64,000 nucleotides of DNA from Nematostella vectensis (Eukaryota > Cnidaria > Anthozoa > Actiniaria > Edwardsiidae): the NCBI RefSeq assembly GCF_932526225.1, contig NC_064042.1:1471001-1535000 (forward strand), in the 5' to 3' direction. Numbering within the stretch: position 1 is the stretch's first letter; each line of letters begins with the position of its first letter. A program made the position numbers and the translations under genes. The notes below the pieces were generated by a model. That model saw only the letters and a program-made list of their open reading frames with translations. It was not told where the DNA came from and did no database searches. Shown here in pieces: positions 38,201-57,322 of this stretch.

Positions 38201-39343
38201 AAAAGATCTAGATGGATTGGCACAAGTAGATAAAGCAAAGCAAGGTCATTAACTCGTATACGAATCCCCAGCGAGAGGGATTTGACATTTTGTCTGATAG
38301 ATATGACATCGTCACATACTTGTTGAGACCAGATCGAGTACTCTGTTATTTTTATAGGCATGCCCTCTGTACGGAAATTTCATTACGGACCCCACTGCGA
38401 TAGGTAGATTCCTTTTCCCTTCGCATGCTGTGAACTGTCCATATTCAAATATATGGACACTAGAATTTCCGACCGAAAAACCTCAAATTTCTAAATGCTA
38501 CTCCTTTTGGGCTTTTCTTTTCGTTAATTCTATAGTTGCAGATTTTCGATGGAAAGTTGCGTCAAATGTGAGAATCTTTAACAATATGCAAAGCTCCAAA
38601 CGTGAGGTAATTGAAAGCATTTCCTATTGTTATCTAAGAAGCTTTTGATAATAAATCTTTAACCAATGCAGCCACGAAACGCTAATTTCTCTAAAACTTG
38701 TGGGGTGATACTTCCTTCTTATACACACAACCAAAGGGTTTTCACACGTGTTTAATAACTAGAACCTAAATACAAACACACTAATACCAATTGAGCAAAG
38801 GATCTGTTATCTTGTTAAGAAATTAATGCAATAACGAGCGGCTGTTGTTTGAGTTTGCTTACCTCGCTTCAGATCCGGTAAAAACTGTGGGGCTTTCACG
38901 ATAGTAGAGCAATTCCATCTTTTATTTTGGAACTGATGTTGGCACTCTTCACGGGTCATCTCGACCGCTGCTGTCACATAGAGCATGGCTGGAAGATTCC
39001 GCCGACATATTTTGTACTGTTTACCACTGAATCCATGGATCCTGTTGCAGTCTTTTTTGTCCCACGTGTGTTGCGATGTATGTCGAATTCCCCTAAAGGC
39101 ATACAGGAGTTATTAAAGCCATGTAAAATATACCACGGTAGCGATACTTTAAACGCATTAGGATCACGACTAGAAAAGCTTGACATTTTTTAGTGGCTTA
39201 GTTATGAAGCTCTAGATAAGAATACGGCAATAGCTATGATGTGTATAGAGTGGTAATCCTTGTACTTACAGCCATCTGATTGTCACTACCGGACTCCAAA
39301 ATGACAGGCAAAGGACCACAAAAAGGCCAAACAAAGAGTACAT
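32274..39343 (-). CDS. Wnt-family secreted ligand, complete, 352 aa (Wnt16/Wnt11-like)
   Basis: Four minus-strand exons, 39343-39270, 39092-38863, 36732-36452 and 32747-32274, join in frame (phases 2, 1, 0) to a 352-aa protein. MYSLFGLFVVLCLSFW is a signal peptide. Diagnostic blocks: CRRNLPAM (54-61), ECQHQF and KRWNCS (74-87), GTPEAAFVYALSAAALTYSI (102-121), WGGCHDN, NLHNN, and CRCHGVSGGC (205-214), where Ser211 is the expected palmitoleoylated serine. The C-terminal domain keeps the Cys-knot pattern (SPNYC, LCCGRG, ERCECKYIWCCYVKC). Product: extracellular morphogen acting on Frizzled receptors. WLGI after the signal peptide, SPNYC and ERCEC recall Wnt16, while APQFLPDL before GTPEAAF recalls Wnt11, so the subfamily is unresolved. 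The region between CHGVSGGC and SPNYC is unusually basic (KTKSKRKARVLKSKRGRRR). Confidence 0.95.
33240..33370. repeat. dispersed 'GGCGGCTGACAGAG' repeat family, copy 2
   Basis: Same orientation and order of motifs as 24640-24790, ending GGATGACACAATGGCGGCTAA. It lies in the largest Wnt intron. Confidence 0.6.
33920..34080. repeat. dispersed repeat family, copy 3 (opposite strand)
   Basis: Begins GCCGCCATTTTGTCACCCTA, then TCAAGTGTGAGAAA, TTCCATCGAATGATTTTGG, GCAATATTTTC and ATCTCGAAATTTCTTCAA. The copy near 49130-49250 keeps the same order (GCCGCCATTTCCATCGG, GCGATATTTTCAATC, CTTCGAAATGTCTTCAA). Confidence 0.6.
34785..34925. repeat. interspersed repeat shared with 58967-59105
   Basis: GGCCAAAAATGGGTCATTTG followed by TATTGAAGGATC, then CATTTTTCCA and a C-rich tract. 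The same order (GGCCAAAAAGTGGGTCATTT, TATTAAGGAATC, CTTTTTCCATA, poly-C) occurs at 59018-59100. Both are preceded by a G/C-rich 'GGGTGCGC' block. Confidence 0.65.
36733..38862 (-). other. intron 2 of the Wnt gene
   Basis: 2.1 kb of AT-rich sequence between donor GTAAGC and acceptor CCACAG. No gene or clear repeat was seen. Confidence 0.7.
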
Positions 39344-39671
39344 CTTGAGTCACCGATCCTACTATCAGCTCCCTGCTTTACTGATCGTGCTACTTAATAC
39401 AGATCTTTGAATCTCCACGCACCTACAAACAAGAGAAGTATAATTAATCGCAGAAGGTATACACAAATGATAAAGACCCATTCTTTATCGGTATGAACTC
39501 TTTGATGCGAACAGCAAGGCCTGGTCCCTTACCACGCGTGGCCCTCACTCGCTAATCAACACGCTGCGGCAGCACTCAGTACGAAAACAAACACAATTTC
39601 CAATATCCGTCCTTTAGTCCTTTCGAAATGAGAATTGGAATGATAATATCAGATCACCCAAGTAAGCTTCC

Positions 39672-39677
39672 TTTATA
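39672..39677 (-). promoter_or_regulatory. possible TATA box of the Wnt gene
   Basis: On the minus strand TATAAA lies about 330 bases before the ATG at 39343. Other AT-rich matches exist near 39780-39830, so the choice is uncertain. Confidence 0.2.
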
Positions 39678-41696
39678 TCCTGAAATCCCTGCCTTGCCGT
39701 ACCAATTACAATGTCACGTTTGAATATCCGCGGCTCGCGAATGTTGTCTATATCTTGTCCAACTCCCGAGTGGTCAATTTATATAACTGAATTCAATAGG
39801 GCCGGTAAAGGACCGCCCTCAAATTTATATATAGAATCTCACAGACGGAGCAATCCCGGCCAAATGCGTGGCTCAGAACGTAATGAGCAGAGAACCTCGG
39901 TGAGTTTCCTCTCGCCCTGGCCGCAACTAGACAATATACTGAATACGTCTGTTAAGCTTAAAACCAGTGTTGCGCTAGGGTCGTAGACCTATCTGTCAAA
40001 TGAAAATCAGTTCTGATTGTGACTTGTGGGCACCCTATGGTCAACCCACGGGTTAGAGGCTAGATAACGCTTTTTGCGGTTACGAACCAACAATAAACAC
40101 GATCTTAGATGAGGTTCAGCACGCACTACACTAAAAATGAAAAAAACTCAAATTTACGAGTCCAAAAGAGCGTCGACAGAAACGCTAATAGAATGGCAAG
40201 GTGAACCGGAAGAGGGTCTACCCTTCTACTGAGGTTTACTGCAAGTGAAGAAAGCTAAGCGACTAAGGTGTCTGTTAACCCCATAAAATTCACGCTCGTG
40301 CATCAGCCGCCACTGTCGAAGGCAGACCTGCAAACTTGTCGATTGAAAGCAACATAAAACGTTTAGGGTGGAAAGCACGAGCGTGTGGCACTCGAAGGGA
40401 ACCGATCCATAAACCTTCATCGACGCTTTAGAGTGTATTCTGCTTTGAGGTCAAGGGGAATTATTCCGATTACGAGGATGGAATCCTTGAGGCTGTTAAA
40501 ACGTTATTTAGCGGTATTACAAGTGGCCTGCGCTAGCAGACTAGCTGATCACCTTCAAGGTTAAACCTTTCAGGTGTTGGACAAATTAGATCTCGAGTGA
40601 ATAGAAACTCATTTATACTGTCATATGTATGGTGAATATGTGTTCAGCGCAACGCATCTACAGAAATACATGTTTTCTATAAACAATAAGACGTAAAGTA
40701 TAGTTCTTTAAATTTGACACTTGAAAAATCTCTTTGGGAGCTCATATGATACTATTACTTGAAATAAACTGCACAAAGAAATAAAATGATACGCTATTTG
40801 GGTTTTATATATCCTATTATTAGTCTTTAGATTCCCCTATTATTTGCAACTGACGACAAAGGCTTTTGGAACGCCTCTAGATCCATCCCCGCCAGCGTAA
40901 TCATCAACAGTACTAACACAACATGTCAAAATCCTACCTCTTGTATGTTGGTTTAAGTTAAGATTTTCCGCGGAGGTTTTCCCGTGTCTTGGTCGGGCCT
41001 GAGATGTTATGAATTATATAATAATCGTGCTTCTAATTAAGTGGCTTGAAAATGATAAGTGTCTCCTTAATCGACTTCACCAGTCAATCAACAAGGTCCC
41101 CCTACACATGCAATCATCCGCGGACCACAAACCACACAAAAATCAACCAATCACTGCTGCTTCCTGCCCTGAAGTGGTGGATTTTGGTGTTTCGCGTGCT
41201 ATCGGTGTTTGTGAAGTGTTTCAGTATGTTATTGTTAACGGGGTAGCCTGTAGAGAAGTAGAATAGACTGCTTCAAGATGGGAATCCAACGATCCGTGTT
41301 CAAAACACTCATTTGGCACTTATCCTAGCAACGTATGACGTATTGGACTTAAGTCAAGTTTATGCATCAAAGCCGACTAGGCGAGCCCGTCATACGACAT
41401 AGGCGACCATAGCTCGGACGATTAAAACTAAAAAAACCCCGCGGTAATGTGATTAGTTTGTCAGTTAACCGAGGTTTCTGTATAACAGAAGGTTTCTGCT
41501 TAGTGCTAGTGCATCCTTGCATCCTCAGTAGTTTTTTACAGGAGCTCGTTTTTATGTATACTCCTATCAGAAGAGTCAGACCCTGATCCTATTAACTTAA
41601 GCAATGCTGGTTTAAATGTATAAATTCACCAGAAAGCCCCCACCCCCTTCTCAAAAGTGGCCAGCCTCTAAAGGCATTATGGCTCGCTGTGCCTAC

Positions 41697-41910
41697 GCCC
41701 CCATCTCCCCCATCTCCCCCTTCTCCCTCATCTTCCCCATCTTCCCCATCTCCCCCATCTCCCCCTTCTCCCCCATCTCCCCCTTCTCCCCCATCTCCCC
41801 CATCTCCCCCATCTCCCCCATCTCCCCCATCTCCCCCCATCTCCCCCATCTCCCCCTTCTCCCCAATCTCCCCCATTTCCCCCTTCTCCCCCATCTCCCC
41901 CTTCTCACCC
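41697..41910. repeat. (CCCATCTCC)n polypyrimidine minisatellite
   Basis: About 210 bases of C/T-rich repeat with a 9-base period and CCCTTCTCC variants. All three frames on both strands stay open (PPSPPSPPS, ISPISPISP, GEMGEMGEM), so the open frames are artefacts. Confidence 0.9.
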
Positions 41911-42368
41911 TCAGCAGTGCATTATTCTGGAGCCAGGGGTCCAGTGGCATGAAGTCATGTTAATACTTTAATACAATAATCAGATAATAGAGCAGCTCTA
42001 GGTACGGCTACCATTCAATATATCATTTGTCTCCGTGCTTAAACTCCAAACTTGACCATTGTGACCGAGACCACACTGCCTATTTTGACCATCTAAAGTC
42101 GCGGGGGCTAGCCTAGTAAATCAGATTGCGGGTTCACTTATGAGCTATATATGTTTTGTGTGGTAATGTTTAAAAGTGACGTTACAAGCTCTTGTAAACC
42201 GACCAGCTTCGTCGCTAAAACGTTAAAGATGTCACTATATGTTATTTAACGAACCTCTATAAAGCGAACAGCCTGGTAGATTCCAAAAGTCCGTTCTCCA
42301 GCCTCGTCTTTAGGGTCTTCAGGGTAATTATCTAAATGGTTTCGTCCAGCTAGTTTTGCAGTCGTACA

Positions 42369-42532
42369 CAGGGGCGTAGCCAGAGGGGTGGCCCCCAGGG
42401 GGCCCGGGCCCCACCCTCTAGCAGCCAAAATACTGTATATGTATGAGGCATTATCTAAAATACATTTAGAACAAAATGCCTTGAAAGGGCCTTTTGGGCC
42501 CCCTCCTGTTAAAAATCCTGGCTACGCCGCTG
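42369..42532. mobile_element. 164-bp inverted-repeat element (MITE-like)
   Basis: The ends CAGGGGCGTAGCCAG and CTGGCTACGCCGCTG are reverse complements at 14 of 15 positions. The interior has GGGGGCCCGGGCCCC and GGGCCCCC blocks. There is no coding capacity. CAGGGGCGTAGCCAG-type ends are, to my knowledge, common in animal non-autonomous DNA elements. Confidence 0.7.
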
Positions 42533-45480
42533 GTAGACATTGAAAAGGTTTTATTACAAGCGATTTATTTCAATAAATCTCTATGATACACTCAATCTTG
42601 CTTGATATTTGATATTTTAGAACATGATTATTTCAAGAAAGTTTATTTGTTTTTTCATTTTTGCAAAACCTTAGCTAACTGACAATATCTGAATGAAAGT
42701 GCCGAAATTTTCACGCGCGAATGGACGACAAATCACAGAAATGCACCCAACGTGTGCGAGGAGTAAAAAGCTCGAATTTCTTTCCCAATCGATCCAAATC
42801 ACTAAAGCCTGCCACGATGTGATATGATTATATGATCGATGCAGGTGACGTATATCACAGCTGAAACTTGCAGTGGCCGAGACTTCGTGTGCATAGCGTC
42901 GCGATCGGATGCGGTTAGATACGACCTTAATTCGAACCAGCGCGCCGTTCCCTTGAAAAGCTTTTGAAGATTAATTATCGTTTGTAGGCCCGTGCTTGCA
43001 TGTTTGGTTTTAATTCCCATTGAGAGTAGATAAAAGCACTTTGGTTATCGGTAATTTTTCTTAAAATCATTCATCAAGAGGACGTTAAGTTGCTAGTGGA
43101 ATGAATATGTAAAGTCTTTTATTCTTTTATTTATGTTTGGCTCTTTGAGAATTATGTGTTATGAATTTAAACCAAGGTTTTCTATCTCACATCTTATTGA
43201 TATCTTATTGATCTTCTGCGACTATTTTTAAATGAGACACGAAGACGCCAAATTAACCTACTTTCTAAAAAGACGAAATCGGTATCGCACTTTTGTGCAG
43301 CAGATTTGGCGCAGCGCCCGTTATGGCCAATAACGAATTTTGACGGCTCCCTTGTGTTCTCTTGGCTTTGTGAGTGATATTATTCATTGCATCTATTTAT
43401 ACTCCTTTCACTGTAATAATCCATCATTTTAAGTGAATCACCTCGTCTCTATTGGACGCGACCTCACGTAGGAAAGCACCAGCTAAATAAAACAATAAAC
43501 GACAACCCCTTTCTTTGGCGGGATCGACGGAAAGTGTTTCTCGCCCTAAGACCCGCTCGCCGACTCTACGGAGTGCTCGCTGGAGAAATACTTCCGACTA
43601 CAATCATATCGTTCACACTAAGGAAGCCATTACGAGATCATTTATATGGTTAGATTAATATTTTCTTGATTGTAAGGGTGATATTTTCGGTCGCAAATAT
43701 TGACTAGTTGTCAGAGTTGTTGACTTTAAACTTTGCGCCCGAGAAACATTTTATAACTTAATTTAAGGTGACCATATCCTTTATTGTGTACTTTTTTGGT
43801 AAATTCAGACTTCCCTTGCAGCAGACGTGCATTGTGAACAGCATATTCTATTCCGTTTTTGTCTAGATTACTGCACGTTTCACAATATTTGGAAGAACCA
43901 GGCTGGCTCTTCTTTCTAGCATTTAAAAAAATTGTTTAATGAGTGATGCTATACTCTGGGTACATAAATTTCTTATTTATAGAAGTTGTCAAAGGAGTAT
44001 TTATATATGAGTCTTACATTTTTAGTGCTTTAGGAATGCCGCGTTTGTTTGAAAAAAAAAAAGACGAAAGAAAGACGAAATGACTTATATTTCATTTTTC
44101 TTTTCCTTCTTTGGCTTATTATCCCAGGAACTTATTAATATTCTTTTTGTTCAAAATAAACAAAATGTATTTTATTCTTTGACATATTTAAGTCCCGATA
44201 AAAAGCAAAATAAAGTAGAGTAAATCAGATTAGAAATATCACACAGGAAATGTCAAAACCGCGAAACGCAAGCGAGCGTGCGTCCCTGGCGACTACTCTT
44301 GAAAGATTACGAGATTTAATTTATTTCTTCGTGTTCAAAGTTGCCGAAGGAAATACAACAATGTAAACTATGAAACACCGGATAGAGAAAAGAGGTATGA
44401 ATTACAAAAAAGTACTGTTAGTAATTAGCACAGCACATCTTTTTCGCCAAACTGAAAACCATTTTGGCGGGCAATTCTGTGAAGTTAGTATAGTATATAC
44501 ATGAGTGAATGTATATTTGCCAAGATAACAAGGCTTATCCATAAAAACTTATTGTGTGGTCTAGAGAACATGTTAATTCTAAAATTTCTTTGATAACTAG
44601 TTAATATTCTATTTCGAAGATTCTATTATTTGGTTGGTAAGCTTTAACATTATCTTAATAAGAACTTTACTTAGCCATTTGCTCAATCAAATCAACAGCT
44701 ATAATTTTATAAACTTAAATCTTTTGATAGTTTTTATTCTACAAAAATGTGTATCTTAACATAAACAACATATGTAAAACTTGTTAATTGCAATTTTTTC
44801 TAGAAACTTCTTCACATCATACGCTTTCAAATCAAGCGATTTTAGTTTATAAACAATTGCAGTCTTTTGTGAAAAAAACAAAGCCTTTGGGTGAGGTAAC
44901 TTGTCGGTGCTTCACAATGGAGCCTCATGGACCAGATCAGGGGTCGACTAAGCTCATCAATTTATGTCGCCAAACAGCTCTTTTCTAAGTTGCTTAATAA
45001 CCTACAGACCGGCTAAACGAAAAACAGACTTTACTTTCTCAAAGCCCAGAGCTGTGAAAGTCTACGTGCGTAGATAGTTGGTATCATAGTAGAGTATAAT
45101 TTCTTGTTATAAAATGATAATTAAAAGACTGATACCCTTCTGTTTTTTTTTTTATTGATTATTGATTGTCCTTCGTGTTCAGGATACCGCATTTATTTAC
45201 TAGTTTTACGTTTACAAAGCGCCAAGTTTAAGAATCGCTAAGCTGTAATTGTACTGTGGGAAAGAACAGCAGATTTTAGGTGCTGGCTATGCATTATGGT
45301 CAGACGAGTGTCTGACCATAAAATTGAATAACGAACACCAACTCTTGAATGCGTATGTATGGGGCCAGTTTGCGACCGCGGGATCTGAAATCCACGCAGC
45401 ATGTACAATATAGTGCATTTTTGTCAGGTATGAACAAATAACGCCCAAGTTTATCAAAATAGAATGCAGTACAGATTAGA

Positions 45481-45543
45481 TATATGATGTATCTTACTTG
45501 CAAGCCCTGTGTATATGATGTATCTTACTTGCAAGCCCTGTGC
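45481..45543. repeat. 31-bp direct duplication
   Basis: TATATGATGTATCTTACTTG and the following bases through CAAGCCCTGTG occur twice in a row, at 45481 and 45512, without mismatch. Confidence 0.9.
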
Positions 45544-46180
45544 CATTATGATGTGTTATTTGTTGTCCGATACAAGTTCTCTGAGTTTTCTCATAATGTT
45601 GAACATTTTGTCAGAAAAGCTACGTGACCGTCTTTTGCGGTTTTTTGTAAAGCGCATTTTGCTTCGATTTAACTGTAATAAAAGGTGACACGGAAATTTA
45701 AGTGGCATTACGCGAATGTACCCTGATAAAAAACAACAGATTTAATTTTCATTTGTGGTAAATTAAATTAGCTGTTTAGAAGTGGAATCTTACGAAACGA
45801 TCCACACATTATAAAGGGTAGAAACAACAAATAAAACTTTGAACAAATGAACGCCTGTTGGTAGTTTTGCTATGAAGAGACGAGCTTGTACCCTGCTAGC
45901 CTACTAAATTCCAACGAATTTCATACACAAGTAAGACGCTAATTTGACTTTTGTGCCGCCCTTGTTAGTGTCGTGAAAATATGTAGGACGGTTAATCATT
46001 GTTGTTGTTTTTAATTTATTTGGTCTCGGACATGCGCGCAATAGACGAGGTCATAGCCTTGGCACAAATAACCATCTGCAAAACAACCTGGTGACGTCAC
46101 GGCTCAATGGCATGACAAGAATGATACAGAGTACATACAGAGAAAAGAAGCGAGCGACAAAGAAAGCTCTGCAGAAGAGG

Positions 46181-46264
46181 GCATTCTCGTTCCCAGAGCC
46201 CCTCGGTCATGCTGACTGACGGACAAACAAGAGATGGCGGAGGAGGCTCTGGGAACGAGAATGC
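46181..46264. mobile_element. 84-bp foldback with perfect 20-bp arms
   Basis: GCATTCTCGTTCCCAGAGCC (46181-46200) is the exact reverse complement of 46245-46264, with a 44-base centre. It is probably a minimal non-autonomous inverted-repeat element. Confidence 0.8.
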
Positions 46265-49200
46265 AGAGGGGGGTAACTATACAGCCAACGCAAAGCATGC
46301 TGGTAGACCTAAGCGCATATTCAATTTGCCAAACTTTCCAAAGAAAATGTAAATAAAATGACCATATATGGGCCTTTAAAAACAAAGAAAATTAACATGC
46401 AAAGGAAAATTGATATGTGAAAAAGATGCGAGAAGAGCATTCATCTATGGTACATGCTCCTACTCATCTATTTTGCTGCGTGCTGCCCAGGGAAAAAGGG
46501 AAGTTAGACTACCAGCATAAAGTGAAAAATATTTCCTTCTTGGAAAACACCCTGACTGGAGCACTTTATTCTTAGATATTTAGATACTTTTTTCTTAGAT
46601 ATTTGTGTCTGTGTGAGTCCAAAAGGCAAATGTTACAAAAAATATTTACTCCCTCCATTTCCCCTCCTTTGTCGTCTAGCCAAACTCCCCCTTTGAGCGA
46701 AGCCTAAGGATTTCTCCAAGGGAAGGGAGGGAGCGGGTCAAATTCACTGACCCTCTGTTTAAGACACAGCAAATTGTGCTGTGGTTTTAGTGCGCAACAT
46801 TCGCGATCATCTCATTAGGACCTAATGCTGTCATGTAATTTTTCAGTCCAATGCAATAATCTTTTTTTCAATTGGAAGTAAGCACTTTTAAATGAATTGT
46901 TTTTGATTACTTCTTAGAAATGCGAAATGACATGATTTTGTGTTGTTAAAATAAAGATTTTGTGTTGTTAAAAAAAAGTTCTTGCTAATTGATTGCATCG
47001 TTGCAACAGTATTTCATCTCAATCATCCTAATAGCAATATTTCTGATGTTACATTTCTATATTTGGTGGGGAAATTAGATAGATAAGTTCTATTTATCGA
47101 TTACTAGGTATGCCTTCGCAATTCGTCATTCGCGCCTTTACCTTTCGTTTTCTCGCGAACAAAGTAAGAGCAAGGTGGGGGAGATGTGCTTTTCTCGTAT
47201 TTTAGATAGTACATTAAGAATATTGTTCCAAAAGAAGGGTCAAGAAAAGGGAAAAGTAAAATTAACATCCAGCTATGCAGGCCATATCAAGATATTGGTG
47301 CCAATTATGTGTAGTTAAGTACTGCGATTCCAGTCTCAAAATTTGTAACTAGTTTGTAAGCGTTGAACGATTTACAAATAAGGTAGACGAATTTATAGAC
47401 TGTGTCTCTACGCAATTTGCAAGAATTGATGGTTAAATGGGATGTGAGAACCACCCCACATGGAAGAATCTTTCCTACGGCCATGTTTTTCACGGTTTAG
47501 AATACTTTGAATTGTCTATATCCAGACATCTCACCTAAGAAGTACTTTAGAAGTCGCAAGTGGTCGTCTTTTCCGGGATGTGCTATAATATTTTCCTGTT
47601 TGTGGTTTGATCTTCTGGAAGGGTAAGACTTTGTTCTGAAAGCAACTGTCTCACAGGCGGAAAGCCCAACTCCTTCTAACAGTTTGAGCTTCCGAATAGC
47701 ATCACCTAACGTCTTTTTTAACAGTGTGAGTCCTTAGTCCGACTTATAAAACTGCTCTCGTGCTCGACTCACCTCCAATATAAATTCTTTATTGCGTGTT
47801 TATAAGAGCCTGATATTGTTTTTATCTATCTCACGAAATGCCATCCCATGTGGATTTTTACCAGATTTATCAAATGCACCCTGCAGTGGACCCAAGTCGT
47901 TGAAATGTTTCGCCTTTCTTTTGACCCTAAAGACTAAAACCAACTTGGAGTATTCAATACAATGCCCTATGCAATAAAATCAAGGCTTAGTAAAAACGAT
48001 ATTTAGCAGAACAGCGGGGAGCCTGTTAAAAATGCTAATCTTTTGTAGGAAGTGTTTTTCTGGTGGCTGAGCAAACCAGTACTATTATTATTCAAGTTTT
48101 GCGTGAGTAGGACTCAAACAAAAAATTCGTTCAATAAAATGTGAACCACAACTTTTCATTATGGAACAGAAACAAATATTGCCACCGTGTCTAGAAAGTA
48201 CGAATATGGCGGCGGGCGCGTGCGATACTAGAAAACTAAGCAAATTTTGCGTGAATCATTGAGCAAACACCAAACTGTGTAAACCTTAATTCTAATGTTT
48301 TGATTCATCGCTATTTTCTTTCTATGAGTCTAAAACATGTACACGCCTCATAGCTAAAACCGGAAGGGCTAAAAGCGTTCTATTGAAGATTTTCCGGCTT
48401 AGAGATAATCGGTCACTCGTGATCGTTACTTGCACAATGTACCACGCATGGGCTCGTAGCTGAGCACTATGTCATAGTATTCTTTCCCAACTGCCCCCTT
48501 GCTTACGGGCACGGAGGAATTATGGGTATATGCGAGTCCGCAGGCAAGAAGAGATAAAAGAGAGAAAACAGTAGGGCGGGGTGGGGAAAAGAGAACAGGT
48601 TACCTACGGCCCGACCCCCCTCCCCACGCTTTCAAGAGAGGAAGTCCACTAGCCATCGCTAGGTGGAACGAACTGGGAAGGATCTATTGTTTGGCTGGAC
48701 CTATGAGTTCTTACCGGGTTGCCTGTGCTGGGAGATAAAACGTGAGGTAAGCGTTTTCACGTGACGTCACAACCTTGACAACCACAAGAATCCAAGGAAC
48801 GGGCAAACCAGAGGAAACGTTCGTGTATCGAAAGTTATCTGTAGTTTGTGTACCGAATATATCTGCTATAAAGCCAATTCCTTGAAGTTGTTGTCAGAGA
48901 TTTTCTGGATCCGTTTTAGCCGTGATTCATAAACGAGATTATACTAGAAACAATTTTGGGGGAGGGATTGGCGAGAGAACGAGAAACAAAAGCTTCATAA
49001 CACAGCGCGATTTTATTTTCAGATTCTTTATTACATTAGATCGTCCACTATCGACAAAAAATAACGCAGAACAGTTGTACAAATGTAATTTTACACTAGA
49101 CACACTAACTTACATGTAAAAGGTCCTTGTCCGCCGCCATTTCCATCGGCTTATTTGGGGGAAAGTCTTTGCGATATTTTCAATCAAAATTGATAAATAA

Positions 49201-49730
49201 GGTATAAAACTTTGTTTTTCGATGGTTACTTCGAAATGTCTTCAAATAAATTTGTCTTCACAATTTGTCTTTTGAATGACAAAAACAACAAAGGCGTGGC
49301 TGAGATGGGCTCATTGAGGTTTAAAACGTACGGTGAACGAAAAGCTACTTGATTATATACACACTTGCTGATAAGGAGATGCTGTTCTTATATGCGATTC
49401 ATTGGATTACACCCATGTGTTGATACACGAAAGACACAGGAGCCCCGCAAATACGACGACGGGTTCGACATTCTTCAGAAAAAAAAATCAAAATTGCTAC
49501 GCTACAGTTGATATACTTACTAGACGAGTTTCTATAAATTATCAAAAAACCGCTTAACCAACTTTAGAGTGAATCGAAAGAATGTTAGAAAAGTAACCGA
49601 CTAACCGACTTCGTTTTTACATACACATATCACGTTTTATAAAAGGCTTCCGTCAAAGATAAGATTGCTAAAATGGATTGAAAAGGAACATAATCGGTCA
49701 CCACGCGGATATGACGTCACAACGAACGCA

Positions 49731-49920
49731 ACTGAGTGACATTGCTATGGTTACCCAGCGGCCAATTGAGTGACATTGCCATGATTACAAAGCGCCAAAC
49801 TGAGTGACATTGACAAAGTTACTGAGAGGCCAATTGGGTGACATTGTCATGGTTACTTAGCGGCCAATTGGGTGACATTGTCATGGTTACTTAGCGGTCA
49901 ATTGGGTTACGGTGCCAAGG

Positions 49921-49930
<10 letters not shown>
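49731..49930. repeat. 34-bp tandem repeat, 6 copies, overlapping the zinc-finger stop codon
   Basis: GTGACATTG cores start at 49736, 49770, 49804, 49838 and 49872, with a diverged GTTACGGTG core at 49906. Each unit has a CAATTGGGTGACATTGTCAT then GGTTACTTAGCGG layout. The last unit's GGTTACTGAGC holds the zinc-finger stop codon (TTA at 49921-49923, read TAA on the minus strand), so the 3' UTR begins inside this array. Confidence 0.85.

Positions 49931-57322
<7,392 letters not shown>

Larger units (their letters stand above)
39344..49920. other. 10.6-kb gene-poor spacer
   Basis: Between the Wnt promoter and the zinc-finger gene 3' end. The only features supported are a polypyrimidine 9-bp repeat (41697-41910), inverted-repeat elements at 42369-42532 and 46181-46264, a 31-bp duplication at 45481-45543, a dispersed repeat copy near 49125-49250 and the 34-bp array running into the zinc-finger 3' end. 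Short open frames have no recognisable content. Distant Wnt regulatory elements could lie here but cannot be seen. Confidence 0.6.

Noticed and set aside
41592-41963. Proline-rich and GEMGEMG-type open frames on both strands
   Set aside because: Translation of a CCCATCTCC minisatellite; all frames are open and no splice or start context supports a gene.
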